From Jiangella endophytica (lineage in GTDB: Bacteria > Actinomycetota > Actinomycetes > Jiangellales > Jiangellaceae): 64,000 bases of DNA. Each line of letters begins with the position of its first letter. Within the stretch, counting starts at the first letter, position 1. The position numbers and the translations under genes are program-made. The stretch is taken from positions 62,001 to 126,000 of the forward strand of contig NZ_QVAI01000017.1 of NCBI RefSeq assembly GCF_003427025.1, written 5' to 3'. This document shows, piece after piece, positions 52,876 to 62,734 of this stretch. The notes below the pieces were generated by a model that saw only the letters and a list, made by a program, of their open reading frames with translations, made no database searches and had not been told where the DNA came from.

Positions 52876-54206
52876 AGCGTCACCAGGGGTTCCAGTTCGG
52901 CGAACCGTTGCTCGCCGATGCCGGAGACCTCGCGTAGCTCGTCGATGCTGGTGAACCGCCCGTTCTGCTCGCGCCAGTCGAGGATGCGGCCGGCGAGCGT
53001 GGGGCCGATTCCGGGCAGGGACTCGAGCTCGGCGGCGGTCGCGGAGTTGAGGCTGACGGGTCTGGACGACGTCGCCTCGGGCGGGTCGCCGGCGGGTGGA
53101 GCGGGCTGCGCGGGCGGCGCGGCTGGAGGCGGATCGGCGGTGACGAGGACCTGCTCGCCGTCGGCGAGGACGCGGGCGAGGTTGATCGGGGTCAGGTCCG
53201 CGTCGGGCGTCGCGCCGCCGGCCGCGTCGATGGCGTCGACGACCCGGGAGCCGGACGGAAGCTCGACGACGCCGGGGCGGGCCACGAGGCCGGCGACGTG
53301 GACGATGATCGGAGCGGCTGTGCCCGTGGCCGGGGCACCCGGTTGATTCGGCGGCGCGCCGTCGGCGGGCGCCTCGGCCGACGGCGCTGTTGGGTCGGGT
53401 GTGTCGGCCGGTGGCGTGGTCCCGGCGACGGGTGTGCCGGTGGCAACGAGTTCGGGCTCGATGGGCACGACCTCCGGCCGAGCCCGCAGGAACAGGACGG
53501 CCGCGCCGATCGCTCCGATGAGCACGACGAGCACGATGACGGCGAGCTGGATCCGCTCCAGCCCCAGCCGCCCGAAGCGCACCACCGGTGCCGACGGTGC
53601 CGGATCTGGGGTCTGTGTGGGCGGTGGCGCCGCAACGCCCGACCGCGCCGCCGGCGGCACCGCCTCCGCCGACGAGTCAGCCGACTCGGCCGAGTGGGCG
53701 GGTCGCGCCGTGGGCCGACCCGAGTGGGCCGGTCGTGCCCAGGGTGGCCTCGACGCGACTGGTCGTGCGCCCGCGGGCTCCGCGTTCCGGGGCCGCGCGG
53801 GCTGCGCAGGCTGCGCGGCCCGCACCGTCCTCGGCGCTGATTCGGCTGTTCGTGGCCACGCCCGCCTCGAGGCGTTCGCTGGTGCGCCCAGGAGCGTTGC
53901 CTCCCGCGGCCGCACGCGCTGTGATGCCGACACAGCCAACGGGTCGGCCGCCAGTTCCGGGTCGACCGGCCGTTCCGGGTCGACCGGCCGTTCCTGGTCC
54001 ACCGGCCGTTCCTGGTCCACCGGCGGTCCCGGGTCGACCAGTTGTTCCCAGGGCGGGGTGTCCGGCTCGTCCTGCCAGCCGGGCGGTTCGAACTCGGCAG
54101 CGGGCTCCGTTCGGCCAGCCCAGCGTCGACCGGCGACGTGCGCTACGCGGGAACGGGCGAGCGCCGCCGTGTGGTCGTCGACGGGGCGGGAACGGAACGA
54201 TCGCAT
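52872..54206 (-). CDS. comEA: ComEA family DNA-binding receptor
   Basis: 444 residues from ATG MRSFRSRP (a GTG at 54230 is possible). A long disordered cytoplasmic N-terminus of about 210 residues with PVDQER/PVDPER repeats; one TM helix (about 222-245: LAVIVLVVLIGAIGAAVLFL); an SLBB-type segment (IIVHVAGLVARPGVVELPSGSRVVDAIDAAGG, about 300-335); and a C-terminal helix-hairpin-helix pair (SLNSATAAELESLPGIGPTLAGRILDWREQNGRF and IDELREVSGIGEQRFAELEPLV) that binds double-stranded DNA. The N-terminus is much longer than in classic ComEA. Coupled to comEC by a 4-bp overlap. Confidence 0.92.
   Translation of the reverse strand: MRSFRSRPVDDHTAALARSRVAHVAGRRWAGRTEPAAEFEPPGWQDEPDTPPWEQLVDPGPPVDQERPVDQERPVDPERPVDPELAADPLAVSASQRVRPREATLLGAPANASRRAWPRTAESAPRTVRAAQPAQPARPRNAEPAGARPVASRPPWARPAHSGRPTARPAHSAESADSSAEAVPPAARSGVAAPPPTQTPDPAPSAPVVRFGRLGLERIQLAVIVLVVLIGAIGAAVLFLRARPEVVPIEPELVATGTPVAGTTPPADTPDPTAPSAEAPADGAPPNQPGAPATGTAAPIIVHVAGLVARPGVVELPSGSRVVDAIDAAGGATPDADLTPINLARVLADGEQVLVTADPPPAAPPAQPAPPAGDPPEATSSRPVSLNSATAAELESLPGIGPTLAGRILDWREQNGRFTSIDELREVSGIGEQRFAELEPLVTL
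53961..54032. repeat. 18-bp tandem repeat inside comEA, four copies
   Basis: GTC(G/C)ACCGGCCGTTCC-type units start at 53961, 53979, 53997 and 54015. On the minus strand they encode PVDQER, PVDQER, PVDPER, PVDPEL, in the cytoplasmic N-terminal part. Confidence 0.88.
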
Positions 54207-54369
54207 GCCTGCGACGCTAGGTCGCCGCACCGACCGCGACGGCCACCGAAAGCGGGGTTTGTGGACAACTGAAGGAACTGGTCAGGGCTGTGGACCGACC
54301 GGCACACGCGCCCCGGGGCGACGAGGCGGCTCACTCTCGCGCACGCCGGCGACGAGCTGCGGAACGGGG

Positions 54370-54480
54370 TCAGCCGACGCAGAACTCGTTGCCTTCGGGG
54401 TCCTGGAGGACCGTCCAGGCGTTGCCGAACTGCTCGACCGGGCCTGGCCAAGGCAGGCGGAAGAAGATCGTCAGCGCGGA
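54370..54480 (-). pseudogene. VOC/glyoxalase family C-terminal remnant
   Basis: About 36 codons before TGA at 54370 read FFRLPWPGPVEQFGNAWTVLQDPEGNEFCVG, the typical last strand of VOC-superfamily proteins (WTVLxDPEGNEFCV, where the Glu is a metal ligand). Upstream in this frame the sequence becomes DegV antisense, so the rest of the gene is gone. It sits between degV and comEA on the same strand. Confidence 0.7.
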
Positions 54481-54508
54481 CCGGCCACAGCCGGCAGCAG
54501 GAGGCGCC

Positions 54509-55552
54509 TCAGTGCGGGCTGACCACGACCGCCAGCAGCCCAGGCCCGACATGGGCACCGATGACGGCGCCAACCTCGGTGACGACGATGGAACGCACGG
54601 AAGGGAGGCGGTCGGTGAGGCGGGCGGCCAGTTCGTCGGCGCGGGCGGCGTTGTCGAGGTGGTGGACGGCGAGGTCGACCCGGCCGCCGGCAGCCAGGGC
54701 GCGCTCGACGGCGAGGTCTTCGAGGCGGGCGCGGGCCCGCGCGGACGTGCGGACCTTCTCGAGGAGGTCCACCCAGCCGTCGCGGAGGTGGAGGAGCGGC
54801 TTGATCGCCAACGCCGTGCCCACCACGGCCGAGGCGGCGCCGACCCGGCCACCGCGGCGCAGGTACTCGAGGGTGTCGACGTAGAAGAAGGCGGACGAAC
54901 GGACGGCGCGGTCGAGGGCGAGCGAGGCCACCTCGTCGGCCGTCAGCCCGCGCTCCGCCGCCGACGCGGCCACGAGGACGGCGAACCCGAGCCCCATGCC
55001 CAGCGACCGGGAGTCGACCACATGCACCGGGATCGGCGCGTCGCGCGCGGCGAGCCGGGCCGCGTCGGCCGTCCCGGACAGGCTGCCGGAGATGTGCACC
55101 GAGACGACGTCGGCGTAGCCCTCGGCGGCCGCCGACTCGTACACGTCGAGGAACGCTCGCGGGCTGGGCCGCGACGTGGTCACGGGGACGTGCGCCCGCA
55201 GCGCGTCGGCCACTTCGCGGGGACCGAAGCGCGGTTCGACGGCGACACCGCCGCGATGGAACGGCGCCCCCGAGGGGGCACGATGCGTAGCGGACGCGCC
55301 GGCCGCGGCACCGGCGCCGCCCGCCGGGCTGTCGCCGGCCATCCCGCCGGGCTGACCGCCACCAGCCACGCCGCCGCCGGCTGAACCGCCGGGCCGGACC
55401 CTGAAACCGACGTCAGCGCCCGGCGCCCACTCGTCGACGGCGACACCGTCGACGACCACCTGTAGCGGCACCACCCGGATGCCGTGCGCCTCGACGTCGC
55501 CGGCGGCCAGGTGTGCCGTCGAGTCGGTGACGATCGCGACCCGCCCCGTCAA
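54509..55552 (-). CDS. DegV family fatty-acid-binding protein
   Basis: 347 residues from TTG six bases after the leuS stop. DegV/FakB proteins bind a fatty acid for phosphorylation by FakA. Motifs: VAIVTDSTAHL (5-15), VTTSRPSPRAFLDVYE (124-139), VVSVHISGSLSGTADAARLAA, VVDSRSLGMGLGFAV. A Gly/Ala/Pro-rich insert of about 55 residues (roughly 52-107) sits between strand 2 and the TSRPSP loop, making the protein longer than the usual 280. A potential in-frame GTG lies nearby, so the start is uncertain by a few residues. Confidence 0.9.
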   Translation of the reverse strand: MTGRVAIVTDSTAHLAAGDVEAHGIRVVPLQVVVDGVAVDEWAPGADVGFRVRPGGSAGGGVAGGGQPGGMAGDSPAGGAGAAAGASATHRAPSGAPFHRGGVAVEPRFGPREVADALRAHVPVTTSRPSPRAFLDVYESAAAEGYADVVSVHISGSLSGTADAARLAARDAPIPVHVVDSRSLGMGLGFAVLVAASAAERGLTADEVASLALDRAVRSSAFFYVDTLEYLRRGGRVGAASAVVGTALAIKPLLHLRDGWVDLLEKVRTSARARARLEDLAVERALAAGGRVDLAVHHLDNAARADELAARLTDRLPSVRSIVVTEVGAVIGAHVGPGLLAVVVSPH

Positions 55553-55558
55553 GGGACG

Positions 55559-58411
<2,853 letters not shown>

Positions 58412-58449
58412 CGGAATTCGTCCCTCATCTGTGGTGTCGGGCCCCGGAA

Positions 58450-58479
58450 CAAGAAAAGACCCCTCACGCAGGAGGGGTC
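58450..58479 (-). terminator. leuS leader attenuator (intrinsic terminator)
   Basis: On the minus strand GACCCCTC-CTGCGT-GAGGGGTC forms a perfect 8-bp stem followed by TTTTCTTGTT, the only textbook U-tract terminator seen in the window. It lies between the Leu leader peptide and leuS, 38 bp before the start codon. Upstream, GACGCC/GGCGTC (58494-58512) and GCCGCGC (58525-58531) with GCGCGGC (58481-58487) give competing pairings. Confidence 0.82.
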
Positions 58480-58521
58480 AGCCGCGCCGACGTGACGCCG
58501 CTGGAGGGCGTCCGCTACCAG

Positions 58522-58557
58522 TCAGCGCGGCCCGATAAGGAGCAGCAAGCCTCGCAC
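58522..58557 (-). CDS. leucine leader peptide upstream of leuS
   Basis: An 11-codon ORF starting at GTG: MRGLLLLIGPR, with TTG CTG CTC CTT as four consecutive Leu codons, all four different and including the rare CTT. TATCCT lies 6 bases before the GTG, so the transcript is probably leaderless. Its stop is 42 bases before the terminator hairpin. The design matches classical leader-peptide attenuation. Confidence 0.82.
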   Translation of the reverse strand: MRGLLLLIGPR

Positions 58558-58563
58558 ATTGTC

Positions 58564-58569
58564 AGGATA
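58564..58569 (-). promoter_or_regulatory. -10 box of the leuS leader transcript
   Basis: TATCCT on the minus strand, 6 bases before the leader GTG. No clear -35. Confidence 0.5.
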
Positions 58570-58605
58570 GCGCACACGCGCGCCCGACGCCTCTAGGGTG
58601 ACGGC

Positions 58606-59820
58606 ATGGACGTCCCCGGCTGGGTGTGGACGCTGACGGTGGCCGGCATCGCCGCGCTGCTGGCCTTCGACTACGTCGTCCACGTCCGGAAGGCGCACGT
58701 CCCGACGCTGCGCGAGGCCGCCGTGTGGTCGGCCCTGTACGTCGGCATCGCGGTCGTCTTCGGGGTGGGCGTCCTGGTGTTCGGCGGCACGGCGATGGGC
58801 ACGGAGTACTTCGCCGGCTACCTCACCGAGAAGGCGCTGTCGGTCGACAACCTGTTCGTCTTCCTGGTGATCCTGCACAGCTTCCGCGTGCCGCGGGAGT
58901 ACCAGCAGAAGGCGCTGCTGTTCGGCATCACGTTCTCGCTGATCGCCCGCTCCGCACTGATCTTCGTCGGGTCGGCGCTGATCACCACGTTCGCCTGGGT
59001 GTTCTACGTGTTCGGGCTGGTGCTGCTGGTGACGGCGGGCAACATGCTCAAGCCGCGCGGCGGCGAGCCCGACGAGGGCGAGAACATCGCCGTCCGCCTG
59101 GCCCGGCGGTTCTTCCACACCACCGACGACTACGAGGACGGCCGGCTGTTCACCGTCCGCGACGGCCGCCGTGCGATGACGCCGCTGGTCCTGGTGATGG
59201 TGGCGCTGGCCGGCACCGACGTGCTGTTCGCGCTGGACTCGATCCCGGCGATCTTCGGGCTGACGCAGAACGTGTACCTGGTGTTCACCGCCGTCGCGTT
59301 CTCGCTGCTCGGCCTGCGGCAGCTGTACTTCCTCATCGACGGTCTGCTGGACCGGCTGATCTACCTGGCGTACGGGCTGGCCGTGATCCTGGGCTTCATC
59401 GGCGTGCGGCTGATCCTGCACGCCCTGCACGAGAACAACCTGCCGTTCGTCAACAACGGCGAGCCGGTCGAGGTGGGCGAGCTCAGCACGGGCCTGTCGC
59501 TCGGCGTCATCGTGGTCGTGCTGGTGGTGACGGTGGTGGCGTCGCTGGTCAGCCGCACCGGCCGGGCCCAGACGGCGATCGCCAACGCCCGCCGGCACGC
59601 GACCGCCTACCTGGACTCCGAATACACCGCCGACCCGGCCGAGCGGGAGCGGATCTTCCAGTGTCTGGTGGACGAGAAGGAGCAGATCATCGCGCTCGGC
59701 CCCCGGTACCGGCAGATGGCGCGCGACGCCGACGGCCTGCTGGAGCTGGCCGAGCGGGCCAAGGCCAGCCACGACGCGGCAGTGGCCCGCGGCGACGTCC
59801 CCGCGGGCCACCACCATTGA
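58606..59820 (+). CDS. TerC family integral membrane protein
   Basis: 404 residues, about nine TM helices. The TerC signature with paired acidic residues is visible: EYFAGYLTEKALSVDNLFVFLVIL (about 66-89) and GTDVLFALDSIPAIFGLTQNVYLVF (about 204-228). TerC/Alx proteins are linked to tellurite tolerance and, in recent work, Mn2+ export to exported metalloproteins. The C-terminus is cytoplasmic, basic, and ends in a His cluster (GHHH). TAGGGT lies 6 bases before the ATG, giving a leaderless-type promoter divergent from leuS. Confidence 0.92.
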   Translation: MDVPGWVWTLTVAGIAALLAFDYVVHVRKAHVPTLREAAVWSALYVGIAVVFGVGVLVFGGTAMGTEYFAGYLTEKALSVDNLFVFLVILHSFRVPREYQQKALLFGITFSLIARSALIFVGSALITTFAWVFYVFGLVLLVTAGNMLKPRGGEPDEGENIAVRLARRFFHTTDDYEDGRLFTVRDGRRAMTPLVLVMVALAGTDVLFALDSIPAIFGLTQNVYLVFTAVAFSLLGLRQLYFLIDGLLDRLIYLAYGLAVILGFIGVRLILHALHENNLPFVNNGEPVEVGELSTGLSLGVIVVVLVVTVVASLVSRTGRAQTAIANARRHATAYLDSEYTADPAERERIFQCLVDEKEQIIALGPRYRQMARDADGLLELAERAKASHDAAVARGDVPAGHHH

Positions 59821-59826
59821 GAAGCG

Positions 59827-60462
59827 TCAGAACACGAGGTACCAGCGGTCCCAGAACTCGATGGTGATGAGGATCGCGAGGATCAGGAACCAGACCGTGA
59901 CGATGAGCCCGCGGCTGTCGACGACCGCCCGGCGCAGCCACGCGGGCGCCTTGAGGTGCCCTTCGGAGAGGTTGTAGCCGGTCGTGTAGACGAAGATCGG
60001 GATGGTGACCGCCCACACCACCATGCAGTACGGGCACAGCGCGCCGATGTAGTAGGTGGTCTGGGTGAACAGCCAGGTGACGAACACCGCGCCACCCAGC
60101 GCGCCGGCGTTGAGGCCGAGCCAGAACCAGCGCGGCAGCTTGGCGCCGGCCAGCGCGACGACGCCGGCGGTGATGACGATGGGGAACGCGGCCACGCCGA
60201 TGACCGGGTTCGGGAAGCCGAACAGCGACCCCTGCCAGCTCTCCATGACCGTGCCGCAGGTGACGACCGGGTTGAAACTGCAGGAGGGTGTGTAACTGGG
60301 GTCCTCGAGCAGCCGCACGCGCTCGATGATGAGCATCGCCGACGCGAACAGCCCGATCGAGCCGCCGATGGACAGCAGCCAGCCGAGGACCTTGATCGAG
60401 GCGCGCGTCTCGGGCAGCTCGAACTCGGCGTCCTCGAGGTGTTCTTTCTCCTGCACGGCCAT
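59827..60462 (-). CDS. vitamin K epoxide reductase (VKOR) family protein
   Basis: 211 residues, five TM helices. The redox-active CxxC is Cys143-Pro-Tyr-Cys146 (GALCPYCMVVW) and the shuttle pair is Cys61/Cys69 (PSCSFNPVVTCGTVM), followed by the conserved Ser/Trp loop (SWQGSLFGFPNPVIG). VKOR in actinobacteria reoxidises DsbA-like proteins with quinone and so drives disulfide formation outside the membrane. No fused thioredoxin domain. Converges on terC with 6 bp between stops. Confidence 0.94.
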   Translation of the reverse strand: MAVQEKEHLEDAEFELPETRASIKVLGWLLSIGGSIGLFASAMLIIERVRLLEDPSYTPSCSFNPVVTCGTVMESWQGSLFGFPNPVIGVAAFPIVITAGVVALAGAKLPRWFWLGLNAGALGGAVFVTWLFTQTTYYIGALCPYCMVVWAVTIPIFVYTTGYNLSEGHLKAPAWLRRAVVDSRGLIVTVWFLILAILITIEFWDRWYLVF

Positions 60463-60567
60463 GACTCACCTGGTGTTCGAAGGGATCCGACGGATCATCA
60501 ACGTACGCTACCCGCGTTTGGTGCCGCAGGGGCGAACGGCCTTGAGCGATGTGCGACGATTGCACCA

Positions 60568-61299
60568 ATGCACTGGTCCGGGCGACGTTCCACCGGCGGG
60601 CCGCTGGCCGCCGCGGTGGTCGCCGTGGCGGCTCTCGTCGTGGTGCTCGCGCTGGCCGCGGGCCCGGCCGACGTCCAGACGCCCCGCTGGTTCAGCGGTG
60701 AGCCGGGGTCGTCGGACGTCGAGCCGCTCCCGCCGCCGCCCACGGCCGACCTGGGGCAGACCGCGGCGCCACTGCCCGACGACGAGACCGGCGGCGGGTT
60801 CGACGTGCCGTGGCCGGTCGTGCTGGTTGTCGCGGTGGCCGCGGCCGCGTACCTGATCTACTACGTACTGCGCCGGCTGCTGCCCGAGCTGCGTCGTCGG
60901 ATGGCCCGCCGGCGGACCACGCTCGGCGGCCTGGTCGAGGCACCCGCCGGCCCGGCGGACGAGGCGGCGGACCTGCGCGACGGCGCCCGTTCGGCCGCGA
61001 CGGCGCTGGCCGGGCCCGCGCCGGACGCCGCGGCGGCGGTCATCGCGGCCTGGCTGGCGCTGGAGTCGGCGGCGGCGGGCAGCGGGGCGCCCCGGGCACC
61101 GGCGCAGACGCCGACCGAGTTCACCGCCGCGCTGCTGCGGCGGCATCATGCGGACGAGGAGGCGGTGGCCACGCTGCTCGGGCTGTACCACCGGGCCAGG
61201 TTCGCGGCGCGGCCCGACCTCGGCGCCGGCGACGTCGAGCGGGCCCGGCGGGCACTCGACCTGGTGGTGGGGACGATCGGGACGGCGGAGGCGCGTTGA
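60568..61299 (+). CDS. DUF4129 domain membrane protein
   Basis: 243 residues. TM helix 1 (about 13-33), an extracytoplasmic Pro-rich loop, TM helix 2 (about 75-97), then a cytoplasmic DUF4129 domain (about 140-235: AAVIAAWLALESAAAGSG, TPTEFTAALLRRHHADEEAVATLLGLYHRARF). DUF4129 is often fused to transglutaminase-like proteins and encoded with MoxR/DUF58. It is the first gene of a four-gene operon with 4-bp overlaps throughout. Confidence 0.88.
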   Translation: MHWSGRRSTGGPLAAAVVAVAALVVVLALAAGPADVQTPRWFSGEPGSSDVEPLPPPPTADLGQTAAPLPDDETGGGFDVPWPVVLVVAVAAAAYLIYYVLRRLLPELRRRMARRRTTLGGLVEAPAGPADEAADLRDGARSAATALAGPAPDAAAAVIAAWLALESAAAGSGAPRAPAQTPTEFTAALLRRHHADEEAVATLLGLYHRARFAARPDLGAGDVERARRALDLVVGTIGTAEAR

Positions 61300-61760
61300 G
61301 CCGCCGGGTGGTCGTCCAGGCGATGCTGCTGGGCCTCGCCGCGGGCGCGGTGGCCTGGGTGTTCGGCGTGCAGGGGCCGCGGCCGATCCTCATCGGCGCG
61401 TGCGTGACGGCCGGGACCTTGGCGGTGCTGAGCATCCCGCCCGGCTGGTACGGCAGCTGGCCGCACCGCCCGCGGCCCCGGTCCGGCGGCGGCTCCGGCC
61501 AGGTGTGGCGGCTGGCCAACCGGCTGCGCCGCTTCCAGAACGACCACGACCCGGCGCTGCAGCGCCGGCTGCGCACCCTCGCCGTCGCGCGGCTGCGCCG
61601 TCTGGGCCTGGAGTGGGACGACCCCCGGGCGGCCGAGAGGCTCGGGCCGGACGTGCACGCGGCGCTGTCGGCGCCGGCGATGCGACCCAGTCTGCACGAC
61701 GTCGACGTCGTGGTGAGCGCGATCGAACGACTCGATCAACCCGAAGGAGCCGGTCCATGA
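61296..61760 (+). CDS. small membrane protein of the MoxR-DUF58 operon
   Basis: 154 residues from TTG overlapping the previous stop (TTGA). Two hydrophobic helices at the N-terminus (about 5-48: VVVQAMLLGLAAGAVAWVFGV and ILIGACVTAGTLAVLSI), then a basic cytoplasmic helical tail (RLANRLRRFQNDHDPALQRRLRTLAVARLRRLGL). No named domain recognised; proteins of this shape are usual between DUF4129 and MoxR genes in actinobacteria. The stop overlaps the moxR start. Confidence 0.8.
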   Translation: MSRRVVVQAMLLGLAAGAVAWVFGVQGPRPILIGACVTAGTLAVLSIPPGWYGSWPHRPRPRSGGGSGQVWRLANRLRRFQNDHDPALQRRLRTLAVARLRRLGLEWDDPRAAERLGPDVHAALSAPAMRPSLHDVDVVVSAIERLDQPEGAGP

Positions 61761-62734
61761 CGACGTCCAGCAGCACCGCCCTCTCCGTCGCCGACGTGGC
61801 CCGGGTGGGCTCGGCCGTCCTCGACGGGGTCGGCACGGCCGTCGTCGGGATGCGGCGGACGCTTCGCCTGGCGCTCGCCGCGGTCCTGGCCGGCGGGCAC
61901 GTCCTGTTCGAGGACGTCCCAGGGCTGGGGAAGACGCTGGCCGCGCGCAGTCTCGCGGCGGCCCTGGGGCTGGAGTTCCGCCGACTCCAGTGCACGCCCG
62001 ACCTGCTGCCGGGCGACGTCACCGGGTCGTTCGTCTGGGACCCCGGCACCCGCGAGTTCGGCTTCCGCCCGGGCCCGGTGTTCGCCGGGCTGCTGCTGGC
62101 CGACGAGATCAACCGGACGCCGCCCAAGACGCAGTCGGCGCTGCTGGAGGCGATGGCGGAGCGGCAGGTGACGGTGGAGGGGCGGACGTTCGCACTGCCT
62201 CGGCCGTTCCACGTCCTGGCGACGTCGAACCCGGTCGAGTACGAGGGCACTTATCCGCTGCCGGAGGCGCAGCTGGACCGCTTCATGCTGCGCCTGTCGG
62301 CCGGCTACCTGGAGCCGCCGGACGAGGCGCAGGTGCTGGCCCGCCGCATCGCCCGGCGGCAGGAGGCGGCCGAGGTCGAGGCGGTCGTCGACGCCGAGAC
62401 GGTGCGCGGGCTGCAGGGCGGGGTCGAGGGCGTCGACGCCGACCCGTCGATCGTCGCCTACTGCGTCGACCTCGCCGCGGCGACCCGGCGGCACCGCGCG
62501 GTCGAGGTGGGCGCGTCGCCGCGTGGGTCCTTGGCGCTGCTGCTGGCCGCACGGGCGCTCGCGGTCCTCGACGGCCGCGACTACGTGCTGCCGGAGGACG
62601 TCAAGGAGGTCGCGGTGCCCGCGCTGGCGCACCGGCTGACCCTCACGCCGGAGGCGTGGACCACGCGGCTGAGCACCGCGGACATCGTCGCCGAGGTGCT
62701 GGGGCAGGTGCCCGGACCGGCGTCGGGCCGATGA
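61757..62734 (+). CDS. MoxR family AAA+ ATPase
   Basis: 325 residues. Walker A EDVPGLGKT (52-60), Walker B LLLADEINRTPPKTQSALLEAM (about 112-133), sensor 1 HVLATSNPVEYEGTYPLPEAQLDRFML, and the AAA lid domain with GASPRGSLALLLAARALAVLDGRDYVLPEDVKEVA. MoxR proteins act with DUF58/VWA partners as chaperones for enzyme or cell-envelope complexes. Overlaps the genes on both sides by 4 bp. Confidence 0.95.
   Translation: MTTSSSTALSVADVARVGSAVLDGVGTAVVGMRRTLRLALAAVLAGGHVLFEDVPGLGKTLAARSLAAALGLEFRRLQCTPDLLPGDVTGSFVWDPGTREFGFRPGPVFAGLLLADEINRTPPKTQSALLEAMAERQVTVEGRTFALPRPFHVLATSNPVEYEGTYPLPEAQLDRFMLRLSAGYLEPPDEAQVLARRIARRQEAAEVEAVVDAETVRGLQGGVEGVDADPSIVAYCVDLAAATRRHRAVEVGASPRGSLALLLAARALAVLDGRDYVLPEDVKEVAVPALAHRLTLTPEAWTTRLSTADIVAEVLGQVPGPASGR

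Noticed and set aside
58412-58605. T-box riboswitch upstream of leuS
   Set aside because: The conserved T-box bulge (AGGGUGGNACCGCG-type) is absent, while a Leu4 mini-ORF and terminator explain the leader.
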